Positions 40,904 through 49,849 are shown, counted from the first letter of the stretch. The stretch is 64,000 bases of DNA from Candidatus Iainarchaeum sp. (GCA_018304425.1 JAGVWE010000002.1:186001-250000), one strand, 5' to 3'. Numbers and translations: made by a program. The notes: a model not told the origin generated them from the letters alone.

Positions 40904-41313
40904 ACGACGAACAAATCAAGAAGATTCTTGCTGAGAGCAAGGTCATCGCCGTGGTCGGCTGCTCGCGCGACCCCGCGAAGCCCGCGCATTACGTGCCCGC
41001 CTACCTGCAGGCACACGGGTACCGGATTATTCCCGTGAACCCGGGGGCGGACGAAATCCTCGGCGAGAAGGCCGTGAAGTCGTTGGCTGACATCCACGAG
41101 GCCGTTGACCTGGTGGACGTCTTCCGCCCCTCCCCTAACTGCCTGGCCGTGGCGCAGGACGCGTTGAAGATGCCGCACAAGCCGAAAGTCTTTTGGATGC
41201 AGCTCGGCATCCGCAACGAAGCAGCGCGGAAGCTGCTGGAAGCGAACGGGGTCACAGTGGTGGAAGACCGGTGCACGATGGCCGAGCACGCGCGGCTGGT
41301 GCGGCAAGGCTAA
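40900..41313 (+). CDS. CoA-binding (YccU-like) Rossmann protein
   Basis: From ATG 40900, which overlaps the nreA stop, the protein is 137 residues (MNDEQIKKILAESKVIAVVG). GCSRDPAKPAHYVPAYLQAH, IIPVNPGADEILGEKAV and VFWMQLGIRNEAARKLL fit the CoA_binding_2 family, which resembles the succinyl-CoA synthetase alpha nucleotide fold and binds CoA. A conserved Cys (EDRCTMAEHARL) near the C terminus is also typical. No pathway can be assigned. Translational coupling to nreA suggests co-expression. Confidence 0.85.
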   Translation: MNDEQIKKILAESKVIAVVGCSRDPAKPAHYVPAYLQAHGYRIIPVNPGADEILGEKAVKSLADIHEAVDLVDVFRPSPNCLAVAQDALKMPHKPKVFWMQLGIRNEAARKLLEANGVTVVEDRCTMAEHARLVRQG

Positions 41314-41341
41314 TAAACCCGGAAGCCAGTAATGGATAGAT

Positions 41342-42046
41342 ATGAGGGAACCCGTTAGTAGGCTGTTAACCGCGAAAGCGACTGGGTTAAGCCCAAAAAG
41401 CTTGCGAAGGGCCGAGAAACGCTTGGAAGAATTTAGGCCAAGGAGAATCGGCCCATATGAGGGGGTTGGAGGCTATCCACTCGATGTCCGCTCTTATCGC
41501 GAGATTTTGGCTGTGCTGCAAAAGCAATTGCATGGCCTTCGCGGCAGGCACATCCTGGAAATCGGGCCCGGCAGCCTCATGTCCCTTTTTGCGCTCAAGC
41601 GCGAGGGCGCGGAAGTGGCGGGGCTCGAAAAATTCATGGATTCCGACCGTGTTCGGGTGGCAGCGCGTGGAAAAATTCCCGTCGAAACCCGTGACCTCGA
41701 AGAGTTGCCGCACGCGTTTGCCGGAAGGCAATTCGATGCCGTTATTTCCCGGCTTATATTCGAGCCAGGCGGAAAAGTCAAACTCTTTGACGACTACAAT
41801 CGGCTTTCAGACCCGCAATGGCAGCAAGCAGCAACCCGCCTTTCAAACTTCGCGAAAGCATTGAACCAAAAAATCAAACCCCGTGGGCTCCTGGTCATGC
41901 AAACCATTAATTCCACGGACATCGTTCCACATCTTGTACCAACCGCTGGATTTGAATTCGTGTACTCGGGATGGCATCCATCCAGGCACCGGGGCCAGGA
42001 AAAGGAAATGCAGTTAATCGTGCTCCGCAAAGTCCGCGACGTCTGA
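41342..42046 (+). CDS. Methyltransferase-like protein
   Basis: The 234-residue protein has a motif I-like ILEIGPGSLMSLFALKREG (about 70-88) and VAGLEKFMDSDRV for strand 2, then FDAVISRLIFEPGG, consistent with a SAM-dependent methyltransferase fold. The N-terminal LSPKSLRRAEKRLEEFRPRR is basic. Base composition is a little more AT-rich than neighbours. The substrate is unknown. It starts 28 bases after the CoA-binding protein gene, preceded by GGATAGATATG with no clear ribosome site. Confidence 0.68.
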   Translation: MREPVSRLLTAKATGLSPKSLRRAEKRLEEFRPRRIGPYEGVGGYPLDVRSYREILAVLQKQLHGLRGRHILEIGPGSLMSLFALKREGAEVAGLEKFMDSDRVRVAARGKIPVETRDLEELPHAFAGRQFDAVISRLIFEPGGKVKLFDDYNRLSDPQWQQAATRLSNFAKALNQKIKPRGLLVMQTINSTDIVPHLVPTAGFEFVYSGWHPSRHRGQEKEMQLIVLRKVRDV

Positions 42047-42101
42047 GGGGTGAGCGCCCCTCCCCAGCGCGGTTGAATGCGAAGGGGAGGGGCCGAAAGC
42101 T

Positions 42102-42653
42102 TCAAACCGAGAAGCACTCGCAGACCCCGGTCCAGGTGCAAGTCGAGGTGCTCTTGCCCGTGGCCTTGCCGTCCTTGCCATGGTCGTTGGTGCAACCCCA
42201 GGTGCCCGCTGCGTCTCGTTTGAGGGCAGCATAGGGGCATTGGGGGTTCTTGGCGCACAACGCGTCGCAGGCCTTCTGGACGTTGGACTTGGCCGCGGCG
42301 CAGACCGCCTGGAAGGAACCGGCCTTGTCGCAAGTGCTTGCATTGGCCTGGGATGCCCCAGCCGTGACCCGGAACTCCTGCGCGCACTTGGGCACGGCCG
42401 GCGCGACGGGCGGATCCGGGAAATTGACTTGCACGAGGCCGTTGGCCGTGACGACGTAATCGCCGGGTTCGGCGTGCGGCTCCCCGAAGCTCCCCGACTT
42501 GGAGAAGTCGGGTTTTGGCTTCTCCGATTCGGGCGCGGGTTGCACGGGTTCGGGGGCAGCGGGTTGGGGCGGGGGCGGCTGCTTGCCTTCCTGCGCCAGC
42601 GCAAGCCCCACGATTAGGAGCAGCCCGACGGCTAAGATAAGATATCGGTTCAT
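42102..42653 (-). CDS. Secreted cysteine-rich protein, unknown function
   Basis: The 183-residue protein has a signal peptide (about 1-20, LILAVGLLLIVGLALAQ), a Pro/Glu-rich linker (PPPPQPAAPEPVQPAPE), and a C-terminal domain with ten cysteines (PKCAQEF, STCDKAG, AVCAAAKSN, KACDALCAKNPQCPY, WGCTNDH, STCTWTGVCECFSV) probably forming disulphides outside the cell. The ATG has a strong GAGGTGAAC site; a TATA (CTTAAATACC, minus) is at about 42722, leaving a 5' leader of roughly 45 bases, unlike the leaderless neighbours. Confidence 0.75.
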   Translation of the reverse strand: MNRYLILAVGLLLIVGLALAQEGKQPPPPQPAAPEPVQPAPESEKPKPDFSKSGSFGEPHAEPGDYVVTANGLVQVNFPDPPVAPAVPKCAQEFRVTAGASQANASTCDKAGSFQAVCAAAKSNVQKACDALCAKNPQCPYAALKRDAAGTWGCTNDHGKDGKATGKSTSTCTWTGVCECFSV

Positions 42654-42850
42654 TCTCGTTCACCTCACGTTGGAATGCTATTTCAAGGAAATTTTCTTTC
42701 CCAGCTACAACACGCGAAGAGGTATTTAAGAGTTGCCAGGAAAACAGGCGGCGGCAGAAAGAAAAAATTCCACCCGGAAAAAATTCGGTTCACGAAACAG
42801 GCAGACGGGAAAACGGGTGGGCGGTTCGGGTTCCGAAAAAAGAAGGCCGG

Positions 42851-43813
42851 CTATTTTTTGTATTTCATGAACTGGGCGAGCAGGGCCTCGAGTTGGATGC
42901 GCTCGCTGGCGCCCTCGACGAGGCGAAAGTTGTATTCGCCGATGACGTCCACCAACGCGATTTTTGTCTTGGAGTCGAGTTCGGCTTCGGGGAAGTCAAT
43001 GAGCTCCCGGTATAACTGGGTGATGACGTCTTCGCCGGCCATACCGTACTCGTATAAGAGGGTGTCCAGCTTCTCGCGGGCTGGCAGGAACTGGCCGGAA
43101 AGCGCGAGCCGGATGAGGTCCTTGATTTCCTCGGGCCGCGCGCGGCTCGAAACCTCGTACACGGTTTTCTCGTCAATCGCTTTTCCCATGGCAGCGGAGG
43201 CCTGCAAGACGTTGATGCTTTTCCGCATGTCGCCTTGCGCGACGTAGATGATGGCCTTCAAGGCCTTGTCATCGACTTCGACTTTCTCTTTTTTGGCGAC
43301 GTCCACCAACCGGGCCTCGATTTCCTTGGCGGCAAGCGGGCGGAAGCGGAAGACCACGCAACGAGACTGGATGGGCTCGATGATGCGGCTGGAATAATTG
43401 CAGGAGAGGATGAACCGCACGGTGCGCGTGTACTTCTCCATGGTGCGGCGCAGCGCCTGCTGGGCGTCGTCCGTGAGGGCATCGCTTTCGTCGAGGAAAA
43501 TTATCTTGAACTGCGCGTTGAAGGCCAGCGTCCTTGCGAAGTCCTTGATGGTCGAGCGCACGACGTCAATCCCGCGCTGGTCACTCGCGTTTAATTCCAA
43601 AAAGTTCTGCTCGAAGCCGGGGCCGAAGAGTTCCCGGGCCATGGCCACCGAGGCAGACGTCTTGCCCACTCCCGCGGGACCGGAAAACATCATGTTGGGC
43701 AGGTTCCGGGTCCTGACATAGGACTCCAAGCGCTTGGTGATGTCGGCCTGGCCAACGACTTCCTTGAGGGCCATCGGCCGGTATTTTTCCACCCACGGCA
43801 AACCCAGTTCCAA
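42851..43813 (-). CDS. rfcS: Replication factor C small subunit
   Basis: From TTG 43813 (LELGLPWVEKYRP) the protein is 320 residues. Walker A GPAGVGKTSAS, NASDQRGIDVVR, Walker B IIFLDESDALT, sensor-1 ILSCNYSS and the SRC arginine finger (PIQSRCVVFRF) are all seen. Four copies with one RFC large subunit load PCNA. The TTG is chosen because PWVEKYRP normally lies within ten residues of the start, a GAGGGG site is placed correctly and a TATA (TTTAAATT) lies about 40 bases upstream. Confidence 0.95.
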   Translation of the reverse strand: MELGLPWVEKYRPMALKEVVGQADITKRLESYVRTRNLPNMMFSGPAGVGKTSASVAMARELFGPGFEQNFLELNASDQRGIDVVRSTIKDFARTLAFNAQFKIIFLDESDALTDDAQQALRRTMEKYTRTVRFILSCNYSSRIIEPIQSRCVVFRFRPLAAKEIEARLVDVAKKEKVEVDDKALKAIIYVAQGDMRKSINVLQASAAMGKAIDEKTVYEVSSRARPEEIKDLIRLALSGQFLPAREKLDTLLYEYGMAGEDVITQLYRELIDFPEAELDSKTKIALVDVIGEYNFRLVEGASERIQLEALLAQFMKYKK

Positions 43814-43878
43814 GCAAGACCCCTCGCAATAACCCTGGGAGGCAAGGAATTTAAAGCCAATGGAGCCCAATCCATGCC

Positions 43879-44313
43879 ATGAAGGGCCTCACCAACCAGC
43901 GGCTCAAAGTATGGTTCGTGTTCGCGGTGACCTATGCCGCGCTCTACGCGTTGGCGGTGGCCACCCCCCTCCGGGACTGGGAATTCAATGGCAGCCTCTT
44001 CCAAATGGATTGGCTCGCGTTCTTCCTGCCGCTGCCGGCCTTCGGCCTCATGTACCTCTTGACGGGCTGGCTCAACCAGTACTTCGGCGAAAAAACCGGT
44101 CACTCGTACTGGGTGCCCTTGCTCCTGCTCGTGCTCGGCATGCTGGCCTGGTACGTCGTGCTGTTCTGGTACTACAAGAACGTCGCCGACCTCCGGCAAG
44201 TCAAGGAAATCCAATTCGATTTCGCGGCCAAACTCCTGGACTCGCATTACCCGGAATTCCTCGTGGCGGCCTTCGGCGGATGGCTTGCACACGTGATGGT
44301 GGACCGGGAATAA
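43879..44313 (+). CDS. Membrane protein with three or four helices, unknown function
   Basis: The 144-residue protein has helices at about 10-30 (VWFVFAVTYAALYALAV), 45-65 (WLAFFLPLPAFGLMYLL), 78-100 (VPLLLLVLGMLAWYVVLFWYY) and perhaps the C terminus (FLVAAFGGWLAHVMV). No family is recognised. It is divergent from rfcS over 65 bases and 33 bases upstream of the methylthiotransferase gene. Confidence 0.68.
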   Translation: MKGLTNQRLKVWFVFAVTYAALYALAVATPLRDWEFNGSLFQMDWLAFFLPLPAFGLMYLLTGWLNQYFGEKTGHSYWVPLLLLVLGMLAWYVVLFWYYKNVADLRQVKEIQFDFAAKLLDSHYPEFLVAAFGGWLAHVMVDRE

Positions 44314-44346
44314 GCCCTTAAATTCCTTTCCACGGGTTAATTAACT

Positions 44347-45618
44347 ATGAAAGCCTACGTCGCCACCTACGGGTGCAGCCTCAACAAGGCGGACGGCGAG
44401 CAACTGAAGGGGTTCCTGGCCGGCAAGGGCGCGAGCTTCTGCAAGCCTGGGGACGCCGACTTGCTGGTCATCAACACCTGCGCCGTCAAGCAAGTCACCG
44501 AGCAACGCATGCTCAGCCGCATCGAGCGGTTGTCCAAGTTGATGGAGAAGACGGGCAAGAAGCTGGTGGTCACGGGCTGCCTGCCCAAGGTCAGCCCCCA
44601 CAGGATAGCGGAAGCGGCGCCGGACGCCCTGCAGGTCGGACCCAGCCTCGCCGAGTTCTCCGAGAAAATGGGTTGGCCGCGCACGGAGGGCGGGCCGTTG
44701 AACCCGAAGCTCCGCGACAACCAATTCACGTCCATCATTGCACTCAACAAGGGCTGCGCCAGCCACTGCAGTTTTTGCGCGACCAAGCTTGCGCGGGGGA
44801 CTGTGGGGAGTTACGACGCCGAAGAACTGGTGCAACAGTTCCGCCACGCCGTGGCCGAGACCCCCGAAGTCTGGCTGACGAGCCCGGACACGGGAGCCTA
44901 TGGAATGGAAAAGGGGACGAACCTGCCGAAGCTCGTGCAGCGGCTGCTGGAGACGCCGGGAAAGTACCGGGTGCGCGTGGGCATGATGAACCCCCAACAC
45001 CTGCTGCGGTGGGTGGACGACTACCTGGACTTGTTCGAGGACGAGCGCCTCTACCGGTTCTTCCACGTGCCCGTGCAGGCGGGAAGCCCGCGCATGCTCG
45101 ACCTGATGCGACGCGGGTATAAAGTGGAGGACTTCCTGGAAGCGTGCGGGGCCATCCGGAAGCGGTACCCGGACGCCATGATTTCCACGGATGCCATCGT
45201 GGGTTTCCCCACCGAAACCGAGGACGAGTTCCGGGAAACCATGGACGTGGTTGAACGGGTGCAGCCGGAGATGGTGAACGTGTCCAGGTACGGGAAAAGG
45301 CCGGGCACCGTTGCGGCAAAGATGCCGGGGCAACTGACCGAGGAAGCGAAGAAAGCGCGGAGCCGGGAACTGGCCGCCGCGTGCCACCGAATCGTGGCGA
45401 AAAGGAACGCGGGACTGGTGAACCGGGAATTCGAGGTGCTGGTCACCGAGCACGGCCTGAAGGGCCGGTTCCTGGGCAGGAACCAGGACTATAAGCCGGT
45501 CATCCTCGAAGACGACTGGAGGGGAACGTTCGTGTGGGCGCGCGTGAAGCAAGCGGAAGGAGCGTACCTGGTCGGGGAAACCATGGAAAGCCTTTTATTC
45601 AACGCAAACGCGAGGTAA
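44347..45618 (+). CDS. tRNA methylthiotransferase, archaeal/CDKAL1-type (MtaB-like)
   Basis: The 423-residue radical SAM enzyme adds a methylthio group to t6A37 of tRNA. The N-terminal UPF0004 domain has cluster cysteines Cys10, Cys45 and Cys78; the radical SAM domain has C137-x3-C141-x2-C144 in KGCASHCSFCATKLARG; and a C-terminal TRAM-like domain covers about 360-423. HVPVQAGSPRMLDLMRRGY and DAIVGFPTETEDEF are family signatures. TATA CCTTAAATTCC lies about 30 bases upstream. The gene at 45622 follows after 3 bases. Confidence 0.92.
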   Translation: MKAYVATYGCSLNKADGEQLKGFLAGKGASFCKPGDADLLVINTCAVKQVTEQRMLSRIERLSKLMEKTGKKLVVTGCLPKVSPHRIAEAAPDALQVGPSLAEFSEKMGWPRTEGGPLNPKLRDNQFTSIIALNKGCASHCSFCATKLARGTVGSYDAEELVQQFRHAVAETPEVWLTSPDTGAYGMEKGTNLPKLVQRLLETPGKYRVRVGMMNPQHLLRWVDDYLDLFEDERLYRFFHVPVQAGSPRMLDLMRRGYKVEDFLEACGAIRKRYPDAMISTDAIVGFPTETEDEFRETMDVVERVQPEMVNVSRYGKRPGTVAAKMPGQLTEEAKKARSRELAAACHRIVAKRNAGLVNREFEVLVTEHGLKGRFLGRNQDYKPVILEDDWRGTFVWARVKQAEGAYLVGETMESLLFNANAR

Positions 45619-45621
45619 GCC

Positions 45622-46293
45622 ATGGGCAAAAAAACGAGGGCAACCAAAAAAAACCGGGACACGCGGAAGAAGGGACGCACGGCAAAAAAACGCGCGGCCC
45701 CAGCCCAACGCATTTACCCACCAGGGTGGCCAGTCAAAGGAAAAGTCCTTTCGCGTGCCCACGGCGTCACCCAATGGCGCTGGCACTTGGGCAAACGCGA
45801 GCTCATGGAGAAAATTACGATGAACCCTGAGAGCGCCATGCCCGTGAGAATACTGGTAAGCGAACACCAAACAAAGCTGGCCAATGCCAGGCTCGAACGC
45901 CGGCAAGGGCCCTCGCTGCAGTCGGTTCCCCAACCGGTGCGCAGAATCATTGGCAACCGGGACTGCCTGGAAGCCAGCTGGTACCTGGACGCGGGTAAAC
46001 GGCGCAGGGATGCGCGGCTGGCGGCCCATGGCGCGCTCCCCGCCCTCGCCCAGGTCACGGGCAGGGGAATCGCGGGGCGAATCCTGGGCCCTGCAATCAC
46101 GGAAAACCTGCAGGCGCTGGTCAACCAGGGGAAGAAAAGCGTGGTCGTAATGGCGGCCATCCAGCGGGGCAATGTCCCAAGCGAGCGGATTGCCAAGAGA
46201 CAGGGGTTTGCGCTCAGGCACGTGACGCGGGAAGAAGCCGAGAACCAAACAATATACATGGGCTATTGGCTCAAAACCGTGCGCCCTCACTAA
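45622..46293 (+). CDS. GNAT-like paralogue 1 with basic N-terminal tail
   Basis: The 223-residue protein begins with a very basic tail (MGKKTRATKKNRDTRKKGRT). The C-terminal half has GRGIAGRILGPAITENLQAL followed by VVVMAAIQRGNVPSERIAKR then QGF, resembling the acetyl-CoA-binding GxGxxG/A and N...A..Q/K.GF elements of GNAT acetyltransferases. It ends MGYWLKTVRPH. It follows the methylthiotransferase gene after 3 bases and precedes its own paralogue. The GNAT assignment is by pattern only. Confidence 0.6.
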   Translation: MGKKTRATKKNRDTRKKGRTAKKRAAPAQRIYPPGWPVKGKVLSRAHGVTQWRWHLGKRELMEKITMNPESAMPVRILVSEHQTKLANARLERRQGPSLQSVPQPVRRIIGNRDCLEASWYLDAGKRRRDARLAAHGALPALAQVTGRGIAGRILGPAITENLQALVNQGKKSVVVMAAIQRGNVPSERIAKRQGFALRHVTREEAENQTIYMGYWLKTVRPH

Positions 46294-46327
46294 GCCTTTT
46301 ATTCCCGTGAAACCATAAGATATTCCT

Positions 46328-47068
46328 ATGGGACGGCCCCGACAACGCATATTCCGGTTCAAGCCCCAACCAGGAGAGAAAGCACCCCGCATGGAGCGGC
46401 CCACGGAAAAAAAGCGCGCACGCGCAAATGGAACGCGTGGCGGGCATGCCAGCGGGCATGCAACGCCAAGGGAAACCCAGCGCCAGTTCGGCTTCTTGTG
46501 GCCGGTGAAGGGCAGGCTGCTCGGCACCCGCAATGGAACGCGGCAGCGGCTGTGGCACCTGGGCGAGCGCGATTTGGTTGAACATGCGACGCTGAACTTC
46601 CACCCTGAAGCGCACGTGCAAGTGAAAATCGAAGTGAAACCACGGGATTCCTCTTTCGCCAACGCCCATGGCAGCCTGCAGCGGCGATGGGGACGCGGCA
46701 TCGAAGAGTTGCCGCCGGAAGTGCGGCGAATCGTGCGCGGCCAGGAGGTCGTGGAAGCGGCCTGGCACGTTGAACCCGAAATGCGGGAAGAGGATGAAGA
46801 ACGCCGGAGGCGGGGAAAACAAACCCTTGTGCTGGGGCGTGGCATCGCCGGCGGCATCGTGGCACCATCCCTAATGGAGACCGCGCAGGAACTCGCCAAC
46901 CACCGCAAAAAACCCGTCTGGGTGCTGGCCTCCATTTGGCAGGGCAACGAGTACAGCGAAGCAATCGCCAAGCGGCAAGGCTTCAAGTGCCGGCACCACG
47001 AATTGAAAGAATACGACCAGGATTCCCGTTACATTGGTTATTGGCTGAAGAAAGTGAGCCCCCACTAA
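46328..47068 (+). CDS. GNAT-like paralogue 2 with basic N-terminal tail
   Basis: The 246-residue protein is clearly homologous to the product at 45622: WPVKGRLLG against WPVKGKVLS, LWHLGERDLVEHATLN against RWHLGKRELMEKITMN, VLGRGIAGGIVAPSL, AIAKRQGFKCRHHE and the terminal IGYWLKKVSPH. The N-terminal tail is again basic with His/Gly (RANGTRGGHASGHATPRETQ). A TATA-like CCTTTTATTCC lies between the two genes, so it may also be transcribed on its own. Function unknown; acetyltransferase fold suspected. Confidence 0.62.
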   Translation: MGRPRQRIFRFKPQPGEKAPRMERPTEKKRARANGTRGGHASGHATPRETQRQFGFLWPVKGRLLGTRNGTRQRLWHLGERDLVEHATLNFHPEAHVQVKIEVKPRDSSFANAHGSLQRRWGRGIEELPPEVRRIVRGQEVVEAAWHVEPEMREEDEERRRRGKQTLVLGRGIAGGIVAPSLMETAQELANHRKKPVWVLASIWQGNEYSEAIAKRQGFKCRHHELKEYDQDSRYIGYWLKKVSPH

Positions 47069-47126
47069 GCCCAGCCAAACAGTGAAGCTTAACTAGGGGG
47101 TCGCCGGTTGTTATTAGGGGGGTCAC

Positions 47127-47267
47127 GTGGAGCTTGCAAGAAATTTCCGGCCTTCAGGTAAATGGGTGGTGGTTGCCGTCATCCTAGTTATTGACGTGGT
47201 GGCAATAGGGACAAACTTGGGAGCCACGGGAGAGGCCATACGAAAGGCCCTTGGCCTAACGGCTTAG
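47127..47267 (+). CDS. Small single-pass membrane protein (46 aa)
   Basis: GTG 47127, preceded by a TTAGGGGGGTCAC region, opens a 46-codon gene: MELARNFRPSGKWVVVAVIL, then IDVVAIGTNLGATGEAIRKA and LGLTA. One membrane helix (VVVAVILVIDVVAIG) is obvious, with a basic N terminus consistent with an inside-positive orientation. The remainder of the gap 47069-47372 holds two GGGGGG-rich tracts and the TATA (TTTATTCCC) of the next gene. Confidence 0.5.
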   Translation: MELARNFRPSGKWVVVAVILVIDVVAIGTNLGATGEAIRKALGLTA

Positions 47268-47372
47268 GGAACTAAGAATTCCAGGCTTTTGGTGCCGAGG
47301 CAACGGAACCGTCGCACCAGGACGTGGGGAAAAGCAAAAGGGTTTTATTCCCTTTAGACACCAATATAGGCC

Positions 47373-48134
47373 ATGCAGGACGTCCTGGCAGAGGCGTGGA
47401 GAGAGTACCGGCACAACTTCAAGACCGGGCTCGCCTTCCTGTTGCTGCTGGTGTTCGTGCTGCCCTTCCTCTACCTGCACGGGTTCTACTTCTCGAGCGG
47501 CTCGGTCTTCGCGGACTACGACTTCGCGAAACTCGGCGTCGCGGAGCTGGTGGTTTCCCTGCTGGCCCTGCTCGCGTTCCTGTTCGCGTACTCTGTTTTT
47601 TTGACGCTCACCGTGTTCGCCGTGCGGAAGCGGTACAGCGCCGTGAAAGTGCATTATTTCTTGAGCGAGCAAATCCACAAGTTCGCGTTCAAGGTGTTCG
47701 CCTACCTAGTCATCGTGCTGGCGGCCGCGTGGCTGCTGGGCTGGGTGTGGCTGAGCCTCGGCCTCCCCATGGCGTGGCTGAGCGTGCTCTGGTTGCTGGT
47801 GGCGGTTGCGTTGATGTTCGTGCCGCAAGCCATTGTCATCGACGAACAAGACCTGCCCACGAGCATCGAGCGGGGCATTGAATTCGAGGCCAAGCACAAG
47901 AAGGACCTGGCAACGGTGCTGGCAACCGGGTTCGGGTTGACGATGGCGTTGGTGGGCGTGGAGTTTGTGGTGGACTACTATTTCTTCGTGGGCCGGTATG
48001 CGGCCCTCGTGCTCTCCCTGTTGTTCGTCATGCCCTTCTTCGAGGTGCTGAAGTCCATCCTCTACCTGCGCAAGTTCGAGTTGGTGCGAAGAGCCTACCA
48101 CGCGCACAAGCCCAGACACCATAAAAGCCGTTAA
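47373..48134 (+). CDS. Polytopic membrane protein (six helices), DUF4013-like
   Basis: The 253-residue protein has helices at about 18-36, 55-82, 103-123, 130-152, 185-205 and 210-230 (KTGLAFLLLLVFVLPFLYL; WLLGWVWLSLGLPMAWLSVL). A cytoplasmic region DEQDLPTSIERGIEFEAKHK and a basic C terminus (RRAYHAHKPRHHKSR) are present. It resembles archaeal DUF4013-type membrane proteins in layout, but this is not certain. It converges with the gene at 48131 with 4 bases of overlap. Confidence 0.65.
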   Translation: MQDVLAEAWREYRHNFKTGLAFLLLLVFVLPFLYLHGFYFSSGSVFADYDFAKLGVAELVVSLLALLAFLFAYSVFLTLTVFAVRKRYSAVKVHYFLSEQIHKFAFKVFAYLVIVLAAAWLLGWVWLSLGLPMAWLSVLWLLVAVALMFVPQAIVIDEQDLPTSIERGIEFEAKHKKDLATVLATGFGLTMALVGVEFVVDYYFFVGRYAALVLSLLFVMPFFEVLKSILYLRKFELVRRAYHAHKPRHHKSR

Positions 48135-49849
48135 TTCCCTGTCTTAGGGGCTTCGGCAGGGGTTGGCGCTGACACGGGTTGCTTCATGAAGGTGATGAGC
48201 CGCGTGTTCTCGCCGAGGAACTCCTCGAGTTCCGAGCGCGTGGAAGCCATGTTCCGGAACACGAGCCGCTTCTTCGAGGTCGCGTTGAAGCGCTGGAACT
48301 CCTGTTGGACTTTCCTGGGCTCGGCGACGAAGCCGAGTTTCTCGGAGAGGTGCGCGGCAAACCGGTTGGTCGAGGCGTCATTGCGTTGCGCGGAAAACGA
48401 CCAGGACTCATCGAGGGCCCCGCACAGCTCGGCGAGGATGGACTGGGCTTCCTCCGCGTACTCTTTCTCAGAGAGGCCCTCCCGGAACGCGCGCGGTGCG
48501 TCAAACAAGCCGAACAAGTCCAGGGAATTGCCCGCCGAGGAAATGCCTGGCTCCAGGTGTTGGAGGTACACCCGGGACTTCAGGGTCTCGGCCTTGAGTT
48601 GGGCGAGCGAGGCCAGCGAGGAACAGAGTTCGTTGAGGCGGGCGTCGAACTGCTTCCGGCTGTCCTTGAATGACAGGGCCTGGAGGAGGAGGTTCAGCGA
48701 GGCATCGAAGGCAAGGAACGAGCTTGCATGCGAGCGCAGGCCGTTGAAGGGCCGGAAGGCCGAGGCACGGCAGTTCAGGAGATTCATTTTGCAGTCCGAG
48801 AACAAGCGGTTGTCCAAGAGCTTCAACTGGTACTTGCTTTCAACGCAGGTCACGAGGTCGAACCGCATGCCCTCGATGCCCTCGCAATAGACTCGAATGA
48901 ATTCGTTGGCGAAGTCAAAGGCCTGGTTGGACTGCTTGGAAAAGCCTTCCAGGTGCTCGCGAACGAACAAGTCCAGGCCCACCGAAGGCCGGGCAAAGGC
49001 CTGGGACGAAACCGGGTATAAAGCGTTTAAAACCCGGCATAAGAGGGTTGCGGCCGCTTTCAGGTTCTTCTTCCCCCGGGGCAACTGCCTGGACACCAGG
49101 ACGTTCAAGGCGTTGAGGTTCAGGGGAAGCGAGTGAAGGGGCTGCAACCTCGAAAAGTGTTCGACGAGGTCGGCCACGGCCGAACCCATGGAATCGCCGG
49201 AAAAAACGGGTTCCACGGAACAAGCCAGGGGCCTCGTGGAAAAGTCTTCCACGTGGGAAACGGAATAGTCGCAGGAAAAATGGAACTGCCGTTCCCTGGC
49301 AGGGATTACCTGCAACCAGTTGAATTCGAGGAGGACTTCCCTGTTGGCGAACGGCTCGTTCTCGATTTTTTTCCTCACCTCATAGACCGGCAGGCCCACG
49401 CGTGTGTACTGATTATGAATGGCTTCGTGGCCGTACTCGAGGAGCTTGACGTCCGCCATCTCCCGGATGAGCGGCGTGTTCAGGTAATTGATGTCCAGGT
49501 CCTTCACCTTGTCCTCGACCTCCGAGCCGATTTTTTCCGCGACCCCCCGCGTGATGTCGGTTTCCCGCAGAAGCGACTTGATGATGTTGCCCCGGTCAAA
49601 GGCCTCCATGCGTTCCGCGGACGTGTAGACGTGCAGCTTGTTGAAGGAGGCGTAGACCTGCGCGGCCCGCGGGTTCACGGTTTCCAGGAGCTGCAGGGTC
49701 TTGCGGCGCAAGCCGTCCAGGTTCATGTCCTGTTCCTCGCCGAGGGCCTTGATGATTTTGAGGACGTCCCACTTGCTGCAACCGGCTTCCTCGACTTCCT
49801 TGGCGATGAGTTGCACCGCGGTCCTGACGGGCTGCCCGGATTGCTCCAT
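48131..49849 (-). CDS. ATP-cone protein resembling a degenerate anaerobic ribonucleotide reductase (NrdD-like)
   Basis: From ATG 49849 the protein is 572 residues. Residues about 1-150 hold an ATP-cone type region (FDRGNIIKSLLRETDITRGV, VAEKIGSEVEDKV, LIREMADVKLLEYG) leading into TRVGLPVYEVRKKI, as at the cone/catalytic junction of NrdD. FHFSCDYSVSHVEDFSTRPL recalls the GDIHIHDL region. No C-terminal glycyl-radical RxxGYLG motif is seen and the catalytic cysteines are not recognisable, so reductase activity is doubtful. TATA CATTTAAAGC lies about 25 bases upstream. It is divergent from an Lrp-type regulator. Confidence 0.5.
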   Translation of the reverse strand: MEQSGQPVRTAVQLIAKEVEEAGCSKWDVLKIIKALGEEQDMNLDGLRRKTLQLLETVNPRAAQVYASFNKLHVYTSAERMEAFDRGNIIKSLLRETDITRGVAEKIGSEVEDKVKDLDINYLNTPLIREMADVKLLEYGHEAIHNQYTRVGLPVYEVRKKIENEPFANREVLLEFNWLQVIPARERQFHFSCDYSVSHVEDFSTRPLACSVEPVFSGDSMGSAVADLVEHFSRLQPLHSLPLNLNALNVLVSRQLPRGKKNLKAAATLLCRVLNALYPVSSQAFARPSVGLDLFVREHLEGFSKQSNQAFDFANEFIRVYCEGIEGMRFDLVTCVESKYQLKLLDNRLFSDCKMNLLNCRASAFRPFNGLRSHASSFLAFDASLNLLLQALSFKDSRKQFDARLNELCSSLASLAQLKAETLKSRVYLQHLEPGISSAGNSLDLFGLFDAPRAFREGLSEKEYAEEAQSILAELCGALDESWSFSAQRNDASTNRFAAHLSEKLGFVAEPRKVQQEFQRFNATSKKRLVFRNMASTRSELEEFLGENTRLITFMKQPVSAPTPAEAPKTGN

